Assembly (NCBI RefSeq): GCF_003854935.1
Contig: NZ_CP033969.1
Coordinates: forward strand, 2,852,001 to 2,916,000
Origin: Cupriavidus pauculus
GTDB lineage: Bacteria > Pseudomonadota > Gammaproteobacteria > Burkholderiales > Burkholderiaceae
Length of the DNA stretch: 64,000 bases
Direction of reading: 5' to 3'
The notes below the pieces were generated by a model that did not search any database, was not told where the DNA came from, and saw nothing but the letters and a program-made list of their open reading frames with translations. Position numbers and translations under genes: made by a program. Below, one piece after another: positions 51,613 through 60,697 of this stretch (positions are counted from its first letter, which is position 1; each line of letters opens with the position of its first letter).

Positions 51613-53103
51613 ATGTCTTCCGACCCTACTTCCGACACACACCAGCATCCGGTCGTCGAGCACGACGACCTGCACCGCAAGCTCAAGGCGCGCCACCTGA
51701 CGATGATCGCCCTGGGCGGCGCCATTGGCACCGGGCTGTTCGTGGCCTCGGGCGCGTCCATCGCCCAGTCCGGCCCCGGCGGCGCGCTGCTGGCCTACTG
51801 CCTGATCGGGCTGATGGTCTACTGCCTGATGACGAGCCTGGGCGAGCTGGCCGTCCACATGCCGGTGGCGGGATCGTTCGTTACCTACAGCGCGCTGTAC
51901 GTGGAGGAAGGATTCGGCTTCGCGCTGGGCTGGAACTACTGGTTCAGCCTGGCCGTGACCATCGCCGTGGAGCTGACGGCCGCGCAACTGGTCATGCAGT
52001 ACTGGTTCCCGGACGTGCCAGGCATCTATTGGAGCGCGGGCTTCCTGGCGCTGATGTTCGCGCTCAACGCCTTCTCGGTGCGCGGGTTCGGCGAGGCTGA
52101 GTACTGGTTCGCGCTAATCAAGATCGTGACCGTCACGGTGTTCCTGATCGTCGGCGTGCTGATGATCTTCGGCATCCTGCAGGGCGGGCCACAGTCGGGC
52201 TGGCACAACTTCACCATCGGCGAGGCGCCGTTCGTGGGCGGCCTGCCCGGCATGTTCATGGTGGCGATGATCGCGGGATTCTCGTTCCTCGGCACGGAAA
52301 CGGTGGGCGTGGCGGCCGGCGAGGCCGACGATCCGTCGCGCACCATCCCGCGCGCCATCCGCCAGACGTTCTGGCGCATCCTGCTGTTCTACGTGCTGGC
52401 GATCCTGATCATCGGCGTGCTGATTCCCTACACCGACCCGAGCCTGCTGCGCAACGACGTGACCGACGTGGGCGTCAGCCCGTTCGCGCTGGTGTTCCGC
52501 CACGCCGGCCTGGCGCTCGCGGCCGGCGTCATGAACGCGGTGATCCTGACCGCCCTGCTGTCGGCCGGCACATCGAGCATGTACGTCTCGACGCGCATCC
52601 TGTACGGCCTGGCCGTCAGCGGCCGCGCACCCCGGGCCTTCGCCCGGCTGACCAACAACGGCGTGCCGTTCAACGCGCTGCTGGCCACCACGGCCGTCGG
52701 GGCGCTCTGCTTCTTCAGTTCGCTGTTCGGCGACAAGGCGTTGTACCTGTGGCTGCTCAACACCTCCGCCATGACCGGCTTCTTCGCATGGTTCGGCATC
52801 GCGGTCAGCCACTACCGCTTCCGCAAGGGCCTGATCGCCCAGGGCTACCAGGTCACTGACCTGGCCTACCGCTCCCCGCTCTACCCGTTCGGCCCGATCT
52901 TTGCCGGCGTCCTGTGCCTGGCCATCGTGGGCGGCCAGAACTACCAGGCCTTCACCGACATCCCGGGCCGCTGGCAGGAAATCGTCGCCACCTATATCGG
53001 CGTGCCGGTGTTCCTGGCGCTGTGGCTCGGCTATCGGCTGGTGCGGAAGTCGCGGGTTGTCGCCTATGAAGACATGCCGTTCGAGATCAAGATAAATGGG
53101 TAG
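51613..53103 (+). CDS. Amino acid permease (AAT family, LysP/AnsP-like)
   Basis: A 496-residue inner-membrane transporter with about twelve helices. The APC signature LKARHLTMIALGGAIGTGLFVASG opens helix 1; MIAGFSFLGTETVGVAAGEADDPSRTIP is the conserved AAT helix 6 region. It is a proton-coupled amino acid importer; substrate not predictable from sequence, but LysP/AnsP/ProY relatives are closest by recall. The ATG at 51613 (MSSDPTSDTHQHP) is chosen over an upstream ATG at 51577. The small membrane protein gene overlaps its last codons. Confidence 0.92.
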   Translation: MSSDPTSDTHQHPVVEHDDLHRKLKARHLTMIALGGAIGTGLFVASGASIAQSGPGGALLAYCLIGLMVYCLMTSLGELAVHMPVAGSFVTYSALYVEEGFGFALGWNYWFSLAVTIAVELTAAQLVMQYWFPDVPGIYWSAGFLALMFALNAFSVRGFGEAEYWFALIKIVTVTVFLIVGVLMIFGILQGGPQSGWHNFTIGEAPFVGGLPGMFMVAMIAGFSFLGTETVGVAAGEADDPSRTIPRAIRQTFWRILLFYVLAILIIGVLIPYTDPSLLRNDVTDVGVSPFALVFRHAGLALAAGVMNAVILTALLSAGTSSMYVSTRILYGLAVSGRAPRAFARLTNNGVPFNALLATTAVGALCFFSSLFGDKALYLWLLNTSAMTGFFAWFGIAVSHYRFRKGLIAQGYQVTDLAYRSPLYPFGPIFAGVLCLAIVGGQNYQAFTDIPGRWQEIVATYIGVPVFLALWLGYRLVRKSRVVAYEDMPFEIKING

Positions 53104-53365
53104 CTGCCGAGGCGAACGGTTCTGCGCGCTGCGGCGGACTGTGCGGCTGAGCGCCCTGGCATTCGCCCTCTTCATCGTTTTCGCCATGGCCAGGCATCTT
53201 GTCGAGGACACCTATGCCGAGTACTTCTGGCCCGTGGTGGCCTATCTTTGCGCGGCGCTGGTTGCGGCTGCCGCGCTGGTCTGGCCGCGCATCCGGCACC
53301 GGACCCGCATCGCCGCGGCCGCGCCGTTCCTGCTGCTTACCGTCGCCGGCTTCCTGCTCGCCTGA
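53096..53365 (+). CDS. Small membrane protein of unknown function
   Basis: An 89-residue protein with a basic N-terminus and two to three hydrophobic segments (LSALAFALFIVFAMA, FWPVVAYLCAALVAAAALVW, AAAAPFLLLTVAGFLLA). Its ATG overlaps the end of the permease gene by 8 bp, suggesting translational coupling. I recognise no family. The hydrophobic pattern and overlap favour a real gene, possibly an accessory to the permease. Confidence 0.55.
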   Translation: MGSCRGERFCALRRTVRLSALAFALFIVFAMARHLVEDTYAEYFWPVVAYLCAALVAAAALVWPRIRHRTRIAAAAPFLLLTVAGFLLA

Positions 53366-53376
53366 CGGGCTGCCCC

Positions 53377-54090
53377 CTACACCTCCAGCCACTCCTTCCT
53401 GACCTGCGCGTTGGCCTTCAGGTCGCGCGGGGTGCCTTCGAATACGATGTGGCCGTGTCCCATCACGTAGACGCGCTGCGAGATATCCAGCGCGATGGCG
53501 AGCTTCTGTTCGATCAGCAGCACCGAGACGCCGCGCTCCTTAAGCGTTTTCAGGAAATCCCCGACCAGTGTGACGATCATCGGCGCCAGGCCCTCGGTGG
53601 GTTCGTCGATCAGGATCAGGTCGGGGTCGCCCATCAGGGTGCGGCACAGCGTCAGCATCTGCTGTTCGCCGCCGGACAGCACGCCGGCCGACGTATTCTC
53701 GCGTTCCTTGAGGCGCGGGAACATGCGGAACATGTCGTCCACGCTCCAGCGCGGCATCTGCTGGCGCGGGTTGCGTTTCTCGCCGAGCAGCAGGTTCTGG
53801 CGCACGGTCAGCGTGGGGAAGATGTCGCGGTTCTCGGGCACGTAGCCGATGCCGGCGTGCGCGATCTCGAACGTGCGGCGGCCCAGGATCTCCTGGCCGC
53901 GAAAGCTGACCGACCCCTCGGCGCGGACCATGCCGAGGATGGCCTTGGCCATGGTCGAGCGGCCCACGCCGTTGCGGCCCAGCAGCGCGACGATCTCGCC
54001 GTCGTCGATGTGGGCGTCCACGCCGTGCAGGATGTGGCTCTTGCCGTAGTAGGCATGCAGGCCGGTGACTTCGAGCATGGGCTGGCTCAT
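53377..54090 (-). CDS. livF: Branched-chain amino acid-type ABC transporter ATPase LivF, Walker A Lys replaced by Arg
   Basis: A 237-residue ATPase. The signature LSGGEQQMLTLCRTLMG, Walker B LILIDEPTEGLAP and C-terminal VYVMGHGHIVFEGTP fit LivF. The Walker A reads GRNGVGRST (residues 38-46), with Arg44 where Lys is expected; the codon is unambiguous. The start overlaps livG by 4 bp. It pairs with LivG on the LivHM permease. Given the adjacent acyl-CoA ligase, the cargo may be a carboxylate rather than an amino acid. Confidence 0.92.
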   Translation of the reverse strand: MSQPMLEVTGLHAYYGKSHILHGVDAHIDDGEIVALLGRNGVGRSTMAKAILGMVRAEGSVSFRGQEILGRRTFEIAHAGIGYVPENRDIFPTLTVRQNLLLGEKRNPRQQMPRWSVDDMFRMFPRLKERENTSAGVLSGGEQQMLTLCRTLMGDPDLILIDEPTEGLAPMIVTLVGDFLKTLKERGVSVLLIEQKLAIALDISQRVYVMGHGHIVFEGTPRDLKANAQVRKEWLEV

Positions 54091-54866
54091 CCAAGCGCTC
54101 CTTCTTCGGCGTGTTCGTCGAGCGTGGTGCCCAGGTAGGCTTCCTTGACGCGGCGGTTGTTGCGGATGGCCTCGGGCGTGTCCGTGGCGATGACCTCGCC
54201 GTAGACCAGCACCGAAATCCGGTCCGCCAGCCCGAAGACCACGCTCATGTCGTGCTCCACCATCACCAGCGTCTTGCCGGCCGTGACCTTGCGGATCAGT
54301 TCGACCGCATGGTCAGATTCAGACCGGCTCATGCCGGCGGTGGGTTCGTCCAGCAGGATCACGTCGGCGCCGCCGGCGATGGTGATGCCGATCTCCAGCG
54401 CGCGTTGCTCGGCGTAGGTCAGCAAGCCGGCCTGGGTGTTGCGGCGATGCTGCATGCCGATCAGCTCCAGCACCTCCTCGGCGCGCTCCTTCGCGTCGCG
54501 CAGTGCCGACAGCCGGTGCCAGAACGAATACTTGTAGCCCAGCGCCCAGAGCACCGCGCAGCGCAGGTTCTCGAACACCGACAGCCGGTGGAAGATATTC
54601 GTGATCTGGAAGCTGCGCGACAGCCCCATCCGGTTGATCTCGAACGGCCGCAGGCCGGCGATGCTCTGCCCGTTCAGCTTCACGGTGCCCGACGTGGGCG
54701 AAAACCGCCCGGAGATCAGGTTGAACGTGGTGGACTTGCCCGCGCCATTCGGCCCGATCAGCGCGTGGCGCTCGCCCTTGCCGATGGACAGCGTGACGCC
54801 GCGGATGATCTCGGTCTGGCCGAATTTCTTGCGGACGTCGGAAAGTTCCAGTGCGACCATGCTCAT
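54087..54866 (-). CDS. livG: ABC transporter ATPase LivG
   Basis: A 259-residue ATPase with canonical Walker A (GPNGAGKSTTFNLISG), Walker B (VILLDEPTAGMSRSES) and H-loop (VMVEHDMSVVF). The signature region is LTYAEQRALEIG, the loose form usual for LivG. It overlaps livM by 4 bp and livF by 4 bp, so the four transporter genes are translationally coupled. It powers uptake through LivHM. Confidence 0.94.
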   Translation of the reverse strand: MSMVALELSDVRKKFGQTEIIRGVTLSIGKGERHALIGPNGAGKSTTFNLISGRFSPTSGTVKLNGQSIAGLRPFEINRMGLSRSFQITNIFHRLSVFENLRCAVLWALGYKYSFWHRLSALRDAKERAEEVLELIGMQHRRNTQAGLLTYAEQRALEIGITIAGGADVILLDEPTAGMSRSESDHAVELIRKVTAGKTLVMVEHDMSVVFGLADRISVLVYGEVIATDTPEAIRNNRRVKEAYLGTTLDEHAEEGALG

Positions 54867-56173
54867 GCCCTCCCCGTTTCAGCCTGGATGGCGTCCAGCT
54901 CGGCCCGCACCTTGCCGCCCGTCCAGCGCCACGCCACGAAGCCCACCGCCCACAGCACGGCCGCCACGATCCACGGCGCCAGCGTGCCCGCGTCGAAACC
55001 GATGCCCAGCAGCGACATCGCCGTGCCGTTGGCGCTGTCCACCTGGACCTTGTAGACCATCTCGACGGTCAGGATGGCAGCCGCCAGCAGCACCAGCCCG
55101 GCCACGCCGGCCTGCGCGTACGACGGCAGCATGCGGCCAAACTGCTTGCGGGCCACCAGCGGCAACTGCATCAGCAGCAGGCTTGCGATGCCGCCGGGCA
55201 CGAACATCACCATCATCACGAAGAACAGGCCCAGGTACAGCAGCCACGCCTTGGTCAGGTCCGACAGCGCCACGGCGAACAGCGTGAACACGATGGCGCC
55301 GATGACCGGGCCGAAGAACACGCCCGCCCCGCCGATGAACGCGGCCAGCAGCACGCCGCCCGAGCGCACCGCGCTGACGTTCTCGGCCGACACGATCTCG
55401 AAGTTGATGGCCGACAGCGCCCCGGCAATGCCGGCGAAGAACGCGGACAGGATCAGCACCAGGTAACGCACGCGCTGGGTGTTGTAGCCGATGAATTCCA
55501 CGCGCTCGGGGTTGTCGCGCACGGCGTTGGCAATGCGGCCGAGCGGCGTCTGCGTCCAAGCGTACATGGCCACCATCGACAGGAAGCACCAGATGGCGAT
55601 CAGGTAGTACACCTGCCGGCCGGGGCCGAAGGTGATGCCCAGGAACGGGTCGCCGACCACGCGGTTGGTCGAAATGCCGCCCTCGCCGCCGAAGAAGTCC
55701 GGGAACATGAGCGAGCTGGCGAACACCATCTCGCCGATGCCCATCGTGATCATGGCAAACGTCGTGCCGGACTTCTTGGTCGTCACGTAGCCAAAGATCA
55801 CGCCGAAGAACGCGCCGGCCAGCCCGCCCACCAGCGGCAGCATCGACACGGGCAGCCAGACCTTGCCCGCGCCGACCATGTTCAGCACGTGCACGGCGAT
55901 GAACGCGCCCAGGCCGGAATAGACCGCATGCCCGAACGAGAGCATGCCGGTCTGGCCCAGCAGCATGTTGTACGACAGCGCGAAGATGATCATGATGCCC
56001 ATCTGGGACATCAGCGTGACCGCAAACCCGCCGGTGAAGATCAGCGGCATGACCAGCATCAGCAGCGCGGTGGCCGTCCAGATCACCCAGCGCGCCAGGT
56101 TCAGCGGGCGGTAGCGCAGCGTGCGTCCCGTGACCACGGGCTCGGAGCGTTGTTGCATCGTCGTGGACTCCAT
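54863..56173 (-). CDS. livM: ABC transporter permease LivM
   Basis: A 436-residue permease, longer than the typical 300-350 because of a C-terminal extension of about 90 residues with two extra hydrophobic segments (AGVAGLVLLAAAILTVEMVYK, TLAPWIVAAVLWAVGFVAW). The core motifs MIIFALSYNMLLGQTGMLSFGHAVYSGLGAF and GRIANAVRDNPERVEFIGYN are typical of LivM. It starts 3 bp after the livH stop. A second ATG five codons in (MQQRSEPV) is possible. Confidence 0.93.
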   Translation of the reverse strand: MESTTMQQRSEPVVTGRTLRYRPLNLARWVIWTATALLMLVMPLIFTGGFAVTLMSQMGIMIIFALSYNMLLGQTGMLSFGHAVYSGLGAFIAVHVLNMVGAGKVWLPVSMLPLVGGLAGAFFGVIFGYVTTKKSGTTFAMITMGIGEMVFASSLMFPDFFGGEGGISTNRVVGDPFLGITFGPGRQVYYLIAIWCFLSMVAMYAWTQTPLGRIANAVRDNPERVEFIGYNTQRVRYLVLILSAFFAGIAGALSAINFEIVSAENVSAVRSGGVLLAAFIGGAGVFFGPVIGAIVFTLFAVALSDLTKAWLLYLGLFFVMMVMFVPGGIASLLLMQLPLVARKQFGRMLPSYAQAGVAGLVLLAAAILTVEMVYKVQVDSANGTAMSLLGIGFDAGTLAPWIVAAVLWAVGFVAWRWTGGKVRAELDAIQAETGRA

Positions 56174-56176
56174 CGC

Positions 56177-57124
56177 TCAGCTCTCCCGGGTACCCATGAG
56201 CCCGCGCGGGCGGAAAATCAGCATCACCACGAGCAGCAGGTACGGCAGCACGGGCGCCACCTGCGCCACGGTCAGCTTCCATACCGAACTGAGCGGCGTG
56301 GCGTCTGTGACCGGCCAGCCGAAACTGCCGAACAGCCCGGCCAGCGACGCGTCGATGGTTACCGCGAAGGTCTGCAGCACCCCGATCAGGATCGACGCGA
56401 TGAACGCGCCGACCAGCGACCCCATGCCGCCGACCACCGCCACCACGAAGACGATGGACCCAACGGCCGCCGCCATCGACGGCTCGGTCACGAACGCGTT
56501 GCCGCCGATCACGCCGGCCAGCCCCGCCAGCGCCGCCCCGCCGCCGAACACCAGCATGAACACGCGCGGCACGTTGTGGCCCAGGGCCTCCACCATCTCC
56601 GGATGGGTCAGCGCGGCCTGGATCACCAGCCCGATGCGCGTGCGCGTGAGGACCAGGTAGATCGCCACCAGCATGCCCAGCGACACGAGCATCATGAAGG
56701 CGCGGTATTTCGGGAAGGACGAGGTGAAGACCGTGAACAGCGGCCCGTCGAGCTCGGCCGGGATGCGGTACGGCACGGCGGCCAGGCCCCAGACCAGCTT
56801 GACGCCTTCCTCGATCAGGTAGGCCAGCCCGAACGTGAACAGCAGTTCGGCCACGTGGCCGTATTTGTGGACGGTGCGCAGCCCGAACCGCTCCACCAGC
56901 GCGCCGGCGCCCGCCACCAGCAGCGGCGCCAGGATCAGCGCGGGCCAGAAGCCCAGCTTGGTGGCCAGCGTGTAGGCAAAGTAGGCGCCCAGCATGTAGA
57001 AGCTGGCGTGCGCGAAATTGAGCACGCCCATCATGCTGAAGATCAGCGTGAGCCCCGATGACAGCATGAACAGCAGCAGGCCATAGCTGATGCCGTTCAG
57101 TAGCGAGATGACGAAGAATTCCAC
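56177..57124 (-). CDS. livH: ABC transporter permease LivH
   Basis: A 315-residue permease. The GTG at 57124 gives VEFFVISLLNGISYGLLLFMLSSG, which aligns with LivH starts (usually MEFF or MDFF), and it has the ribosome site gagggacttgcc; the upstream ATG at 57178 lacks these. The motif FSMMGVLNFAHASFYMLGAYFAY and the EAA-like region TRIGLVIQAALTHPEMVEALG are present. It forms the membrane channel with LivM. Confidence 0.92.
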   Translation of the reverse strand: MEFFVISLLNGISYGLLLFMLSSGLTLIFSMMGVLNFAHASFYMLGAYFAYTLATKLGFWPALILAPLLVAGAGALVERFGLRTVHKYGHVAELLFTFGLAYLIEEGVKLVWGLAAVPYRIPAELDGPLFTVFTSSFPKYRAFMMLVSLGMLVAIYLVLTRTRIGLVIQAALTHPEMVEALGHNVPRVFMLVFGGGAALAGLAGVIGGNAFVTEPSMAAAVGSIVFVVAVVGGMGSLVGAFIASILIGVLQTFAVTIDASLAGLFGSFGWPVTDATPLSSVWKLTVAQVAPVLPYLLLVVMLIFRPRGLMGTRES

Positions 57125-57185
57125 GGCAAGTCCCTCAGGGCGGTTCCCGGAGCTGGAACGCAACCCGGCAAAAGCCATATTGTCG

Positions 57186-57211
57186 GGGGTTCCCGCGTCA
57201 CGGGGAACCCC
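57186..57211 (-). terminator. Hairpin between binding-protein gene and livH
   Basis: Arms ggggttccc / gggaacccc (9 bp, 8-nt loop) lie 23 bp after the binding-protein stop codon and before livH. Such hairpins after periplasmic binding-protein genes often give partial termination or 3' protection, so that the receptor is made in excess over the permease. No T-run follows directly. Confidence 0.55.
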
Positions 57212-57233
57212 ATCCCACGTCGTGGCCCCGGTA

Positions 57234-58493
57234 TCAGCCGCCGCTGCCCGGACGCTTCATCTGGCACGAGGTGGGCTGCGCCGCCACGAACTGGTCGAGC
57301 GCCGCCTCGGTCTTCCAGCCATAGCCGGTGTTTTCCTGGTCGAACTTGATGTCCTTGCCGTTGACCTTGGTCCAGGTGGCCACCACCAGCGGCTGCTGGG
57401 CCTGGTGGTCCGTGTTGCGCATCTCCACGGTGCCGTTCATGCTTTCCACCTTGATGCCCTCCATGGCCTTGGCCACCTTGACCGGATCGGTGGAGCCGCT
57501 GTCCTTGAACGCCTTGGCCAGCATGGCGATGCCCGTGTACGACGCCATCACGTAGAAATCGTCGTTGTACTTCTTCTTGTAGCCCTCCACGATGTCCGCG
57601 CCGCGGAACGTCTGGTTGTTCGGGTTGTAGTACCCCACGTACTTGACGCGCTCGGCGCCGGCCGCGCCCATTGCCGTCGGCACGCCGGTGGTGGCGGCAT
57701 AGTAGGTGTAGTAGTTGACCGGCAGGCTGGCGTCCTTGCCCGCCTTGATCAGCAGCGCCAGGTCGCTGCCCCAGTTGCCGGTGATGACCGTGTCGGCGCC
57801 CGACGCCTTGATTTTGGCGGCGTACGGCGCAAAGTCCTTGACCTGGGCCAGCGGGTGCAGGTCCTCGCCGACGATCTGGATGTCAGGCCGCTTGCGCTTC
57901 AGGTAGTCCTTGGCGGCGCGGGCCACCTGGTGGCCGAACGAGTAGTTCTGGTTGATCAGGTAGACCTTCTTGACGTTCGGGTCCTTGGCCAGGAACGTGG
58001 TCAGGGCCTCCATCTTCATGTCCGAGTTGGCGTCCAGCCGGAAATGCCAGTAGCTGCATTTGCTGTTGGTCATGTCCGGGTCTACCGCCGCGTAGTTCAG
58101 GTAGACGATTTCCTTGCCAGGGTTGCGCTCGTTGTGCTTGGCCACCGCGTCTTCCAGCGCCAGGCCCACCGACGACCCGTTGCCCTGCACGATGTAGCGG
58201 ATGTTCTGGTCCACCACCTGCTTGAGGATGGTCAGGCTTTCCTGCGGGCTCAGCTTGTTGTCGAAGCCCACCACCTCGAACTTGTGCGCGCCGCCCCAGC
58301 CTTTCTGGTTCGCCACGTCGGCCACGTACTGCCAGCTCTTGAGCTGGTTCTGCCCCACGGGGGCCATCAGCCCCGACAACGGATCGATGAAGGCGATCTT
58401 CACCGTTTCGGCGGCCGCCATGCCCGAAGCCAGCGCCGAACCCAGTGCAACCACCGCAGCCACACTTCTTACCAGCGGACGCAACGTCGTCAT
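57234..58493 (-). CDS. Branched-chain-type ABC transporter substrate-binding protein
   Basis: A 419-residue exported receptor of the LivJ/LivK superfamily. The signal peptide ends near SGMAAAETVKIAF. The mature start VKIAFIDPLSGLMAPVGQNQL and the motifs VVDQNIRYIVQGNGSS and YLINQNYSFGHQVA are typical. It ends TSCQMKRPGSGG, where paired Cys may form a disulfide with the Cys in NSKCSYWHF. The ATG at 58493 follows gaaggagacaggt. It lies between the acyl-CoA ligase and livH, bracketed by hairpins. Ligand probably an aromatic or aliphatic acid, inferred from the ligase. Confidence 0.92.
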   Translation of the reverse strand: MTTLRPLVRSVAAVVALGSALASGMAAAETVKIAFIDPLSGLMAPVGQNQLKSWQYVADVANQKGWGGAHKFEVVGFDNKLSPQESLTILKQVVDQNIRYIVQGNGSSVGLALEDAVAKHNERNPGKEIVYLNYAAVDPDMTNSKCSYWHFRLDANSDMKMEALTTFLAKDPNVKKVYLINQNYSFGHQVARAAKDYLKRKRPDIQIVGEDLHPLAQVKDFAPYAAKIKASGADTVITGNWGSDLALLIKAGKDASLPVNYYTYYAATTGVPTAMGAAGAERVKYVGYYNPNNQTFRGADIVEGYKKKYNDDFYVMASYTGIAMLAKAFKDSGSTDPVKVAKAMEGIKVESMNGTVEMRNTDHQAQQPLVVATWTKVNGKDIKFDQENTGYGWKTEAALDQFVAAQPTSCQMKRPGSGG

Positions 58494-58528
58494 ACCTGTC
58501 TCCTTCACTTTGTTGTCGTTGGCGATTG

Positions 58529-58625
58529 GCGGCCGCCCGCGCCCTCCTCGCGCGGGCGGCCGCGTCTGCGCTTGCCCCGGCGGGGCACCGCAAATGCCTG
58601 CCGCCTGACCGGACCGTCCGGCCCG
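58529..58625. promoter_or_regulatory. Three successive inverted repeats between acyl-CoA ligase and binding-protein gene
   Basis: A perfect 14-bp stem (gcggccgcccgcgc / gcgcgggcggccgc, 7-nt loop) at 58529-58563 is followed by tgccccg-g-cggggca at 58573-58587 and an imperfect ccggaccgtccgg at 58611-58623. They fill the 145-bp gap, with the large hairpin 36 bp upstream of the binding-protein start. There is no T-run, which points to attenuation, processing or 5' stabilisation of the receptor message. Confidence 0.6.
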
Positions 58626-58638
58626 GCGGCGCGCCGCC

Positions 58639-60264
58639 TCAGGCGGTGGGCAGCTTGTAGTCCTTGAACTGCTCGCGCAGCTTCAGCTTCTGCATCTTGC
58701 CGGTGGCTGTCAGCGGAATCTCGGTGACGAACGCCACGTCGTCCGGAATCCACCACTTGGCGACCTTGCCTTCGAAGAAGGCCAGCAGTTCCTCGCGCGT
58801 GACGTCCATGTTGGGGCGCCGGACCACCACCAGCAGCGGGCGCTCGTCCCACTTCGGGTGATAGGCCGAGATGCAGGCGGCCATGTGCACGGCCGGGTGC
58901 GCGGCGGCCACGTTCTCGACGTCGATCGACGAAATCCACTCACCGCCGGACTTGATCACGTCCTTGCTGCGGTCCGTGATCTGCATGTAGCCCTCGTCGT
59001 CGATGGTGGCCACGTCGCCGGTCGGGAACCAGCCATCCACGAGCGGATCGTTGTCGTTGCGGTAGTAGCGGTCGATGACCCACGGGCCGCGCACGAGCAG
59101 GTCGCCGAACGCCTTGCCGTCCCACGGCAGTTCCTGGCCCTCGCCGTCCACGATCTTCATGTCGACGCCGTAGATCACGCGGCCCTGCTTTTCCAGGATC
59201 TTGTGCCGGGCGTCCTCGGGCAGATCCTTGTGGCGCGCCAGCAGCTTGCACGACGTGCCCAGCGGCGACATCTCGGTCATGCCCCAGGCGTGGATCACTT
59301 CCACGTCCAGCGCCTCCAGCGCGCGGATCATCGCCGGCGGCGCGGCCGATCCGCCGATCACCGTGCGGCGGAACGTGGAGAACTTGAGCTTGTTGGCCTG
59401 CACGTGCTGGAGCAGGCCCAGCCAGACCGTCGGCACGCCGGCCGAGAACGTCACGCCTTCCTGCTCGAACAGTTCATAGAGCGATGCGCCGTCCAGCTTG
59501 GCGCCCGGAAACACCAGCTTGGCGCCCACCAGCGGCACCGAGTACGGCAGCCCCCAGGCGTTGACGTGGAACATCGGCACCACCGGCAGGATCACGTCCT
59601 TGGCCGAGCAGCCCAGCGCGTCGGGCAGCGCCGACGCATACGAGTGCAGCACCGTCGACCGGTGCGAGTACAGCGCGCCCTTGGGATTGCCCGTGGTGCC
59701 CGACGTGTAGCACAGGCTCGACGCCTGGTTCTCGTCGAGCGCCGGCCAGGTGTACGCGCCGTCCTGGGCGTCGATCAGGTCCTCGTAGCACAGCAGTTCC
59801 ACCTTCGGGCTGGCAGGCATGTGGGCCCGGTCGGACATCATGACCCAGCCCTTCACGTTCGGGCAGTGCGGCGCCACGCCCTCCACCAGCGGCAGGAACG
59901 TGGCATCGAAGAAGACATAGCGGTCTTCGGCGTGGTTGACGATGTAGGCGATCTGCTCCGGAAAGAGGCGCGGATTGATCGTGTGGCAGACCGCGCCCTT
60001 GCCCGAGACGCCGTAGTAGATCTCCAGGTGGCGGTAGCCATTCCAGGCCAGCGTGCCCACCCGGTCGCCCTGCTGCACGCCCAGCGCCTCCAGCGCCTGC
60101 GCCACCTTGCGGGCGCGCAGTTCGCATTCCCGGTAGGTGTAGCGATGCAGATCTCCTTCTGTTCGCCGCGAGACGATTTCGGTGCTGCCGTAGTAGCGCG
60201 CAGCGTGCTTGATGATGGAGGAAATGAGCAGCGGCGCGCTCATCATTTGACCCATCAATGCCAT
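58639..60264 (-). CDS. Acyl-CoA ligase (AMP-forming, long-chain fatty acid type)
   Basis: A 541-residue ANL-superfamily ligase. The P-loop is [19 protein letters not shown] near residue 185; motif A4/A5 [14 protein letters not shown]7 [16 protein letters not shown]8 [18 protein letters not shown] and the catalytic Lys in [11 protein letters not shown] are present. It activates a carboxylate to acyl-CoA via an acyl-AMP. The ATG at 60264 ([13 protein letters not shown]) has the ribosome site aaggagaccgtttc. First gene of the ligase-receptor-LivHMGF unit, suggesting import followed by CoA activation. An operator-like motif lies 22-41 bp upstream. Confidence 0.93.
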   Translation of the reverse strand: MALMGQMMSAPLLISSIIKHAARYYGSTEIVSRRTEGDLHRYTYRECELRARKVAQALEALGVQQGDRVGTLAWNGYRHLEIYYGVSGKGAVCHTINPRLFPEQIAYIVNHAEDRYVFFDATFLPLVEGVAPHCPNVKGWVMMSDRAHMPASPKVELLCYEDLIDAQDGAYTWPALDENQASSLCYTSGTTGNPKGALYSHRSTVLHSYASALPDALGCSAKDVILPVVPMFHVNAWGLPYSVPLVGAKLVFPGAKLDGASLYELFEQEGVTFSAGVPTVWLGLLQHVQANKLKFSTFRRTVIGGSAAPPAMIRALEALDVEVIHAWGMTEMSPLGTSCKLLARHKDLPEDARHKILEKQGRVIYGVDMKIVDGEGQELPWDGKAFGDLLVRGPWVIDRYYRNDNDPLVDGWFPTGDVATIDDEGYMQITDRSKDVIKSGGEWISSIDVENVAAAHPAVHMAACISAYHPKWDERPLLVVVRRPNMDVTREELLAFFEGKVAKWWIPDDVAFVTEIPLTATGKMQKLKLREQFKDYKLPTA

Positions 60265-60697
60265 GAAACGGTCTCCTTGGTTCGGAAGAAAACGAACAAC
60301 CGTTCTTATTTTTGGCCGATCTTTCCCACACCCTGCAAAAGCATCGACAAAAATGAAGAAACTTGTTGGTGATGTTGGTGGACTGACGCGAAGGGGGGTC
60401 TCTCTCTCACAACCCAGACGCGTACCCTGCCATGCACGGGATTGATGTCCACCATATGCGTCGTTTTTTGAATGGTCTACGAGCAGCGGACAACCCTTGG
60501 CCGACAGGGGAAAACCGGTGCAAGTACAATACTGCGAGCCCTGATGTGTCTCAATATGTCGTTTTCCCCTAGCGTCATGCACGCCGTCTATGTGCACCCG
60601 AACGGGGCCCGCGGCAATGCCATCCGGCGCACGCCCCGGCCAGCGATTGCCCCGGGCCGCTCAACGGCCACCACCCGCCCCCACGCCAGCGCATACG
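60265..60697. other. 433-bp divergent intergenic region between acyl-CoA ligase and selO
   Basis: No gene is supported. On the minus strand the operator-like motif lies at 60290-60305. On the plus strand TACAAT at 60525-60530 is a possible -10 for selO, without a clear -35. The stretch 60270-60480 is notably less GC-rich than its surroundings. Confidence 0.5.
60290..60305 (-). promoter_or_regulatory. Operator-like motif GAACGGTTGTTC upstream of the acyl-CoA ligase
   Basis: Reading the minus strand from 60305 gives GAACGGTTGTTCGTTTTC. The same pattern, G[AC]ACGGT[CT]GTTC then a TTTC-rich flank, occurs at 37887 and 51283. Here it ends 25 bp before the ligase start, within the likely leader or promoter. 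Confidence 0.5.

Noticed and set aside
53111-53119. A fourth copy of the operator motif (gaacggttc)
   Set aside because: The half-sites are one base apart rather than two, the TTTC flank is missing, and it lies inside a coding region.
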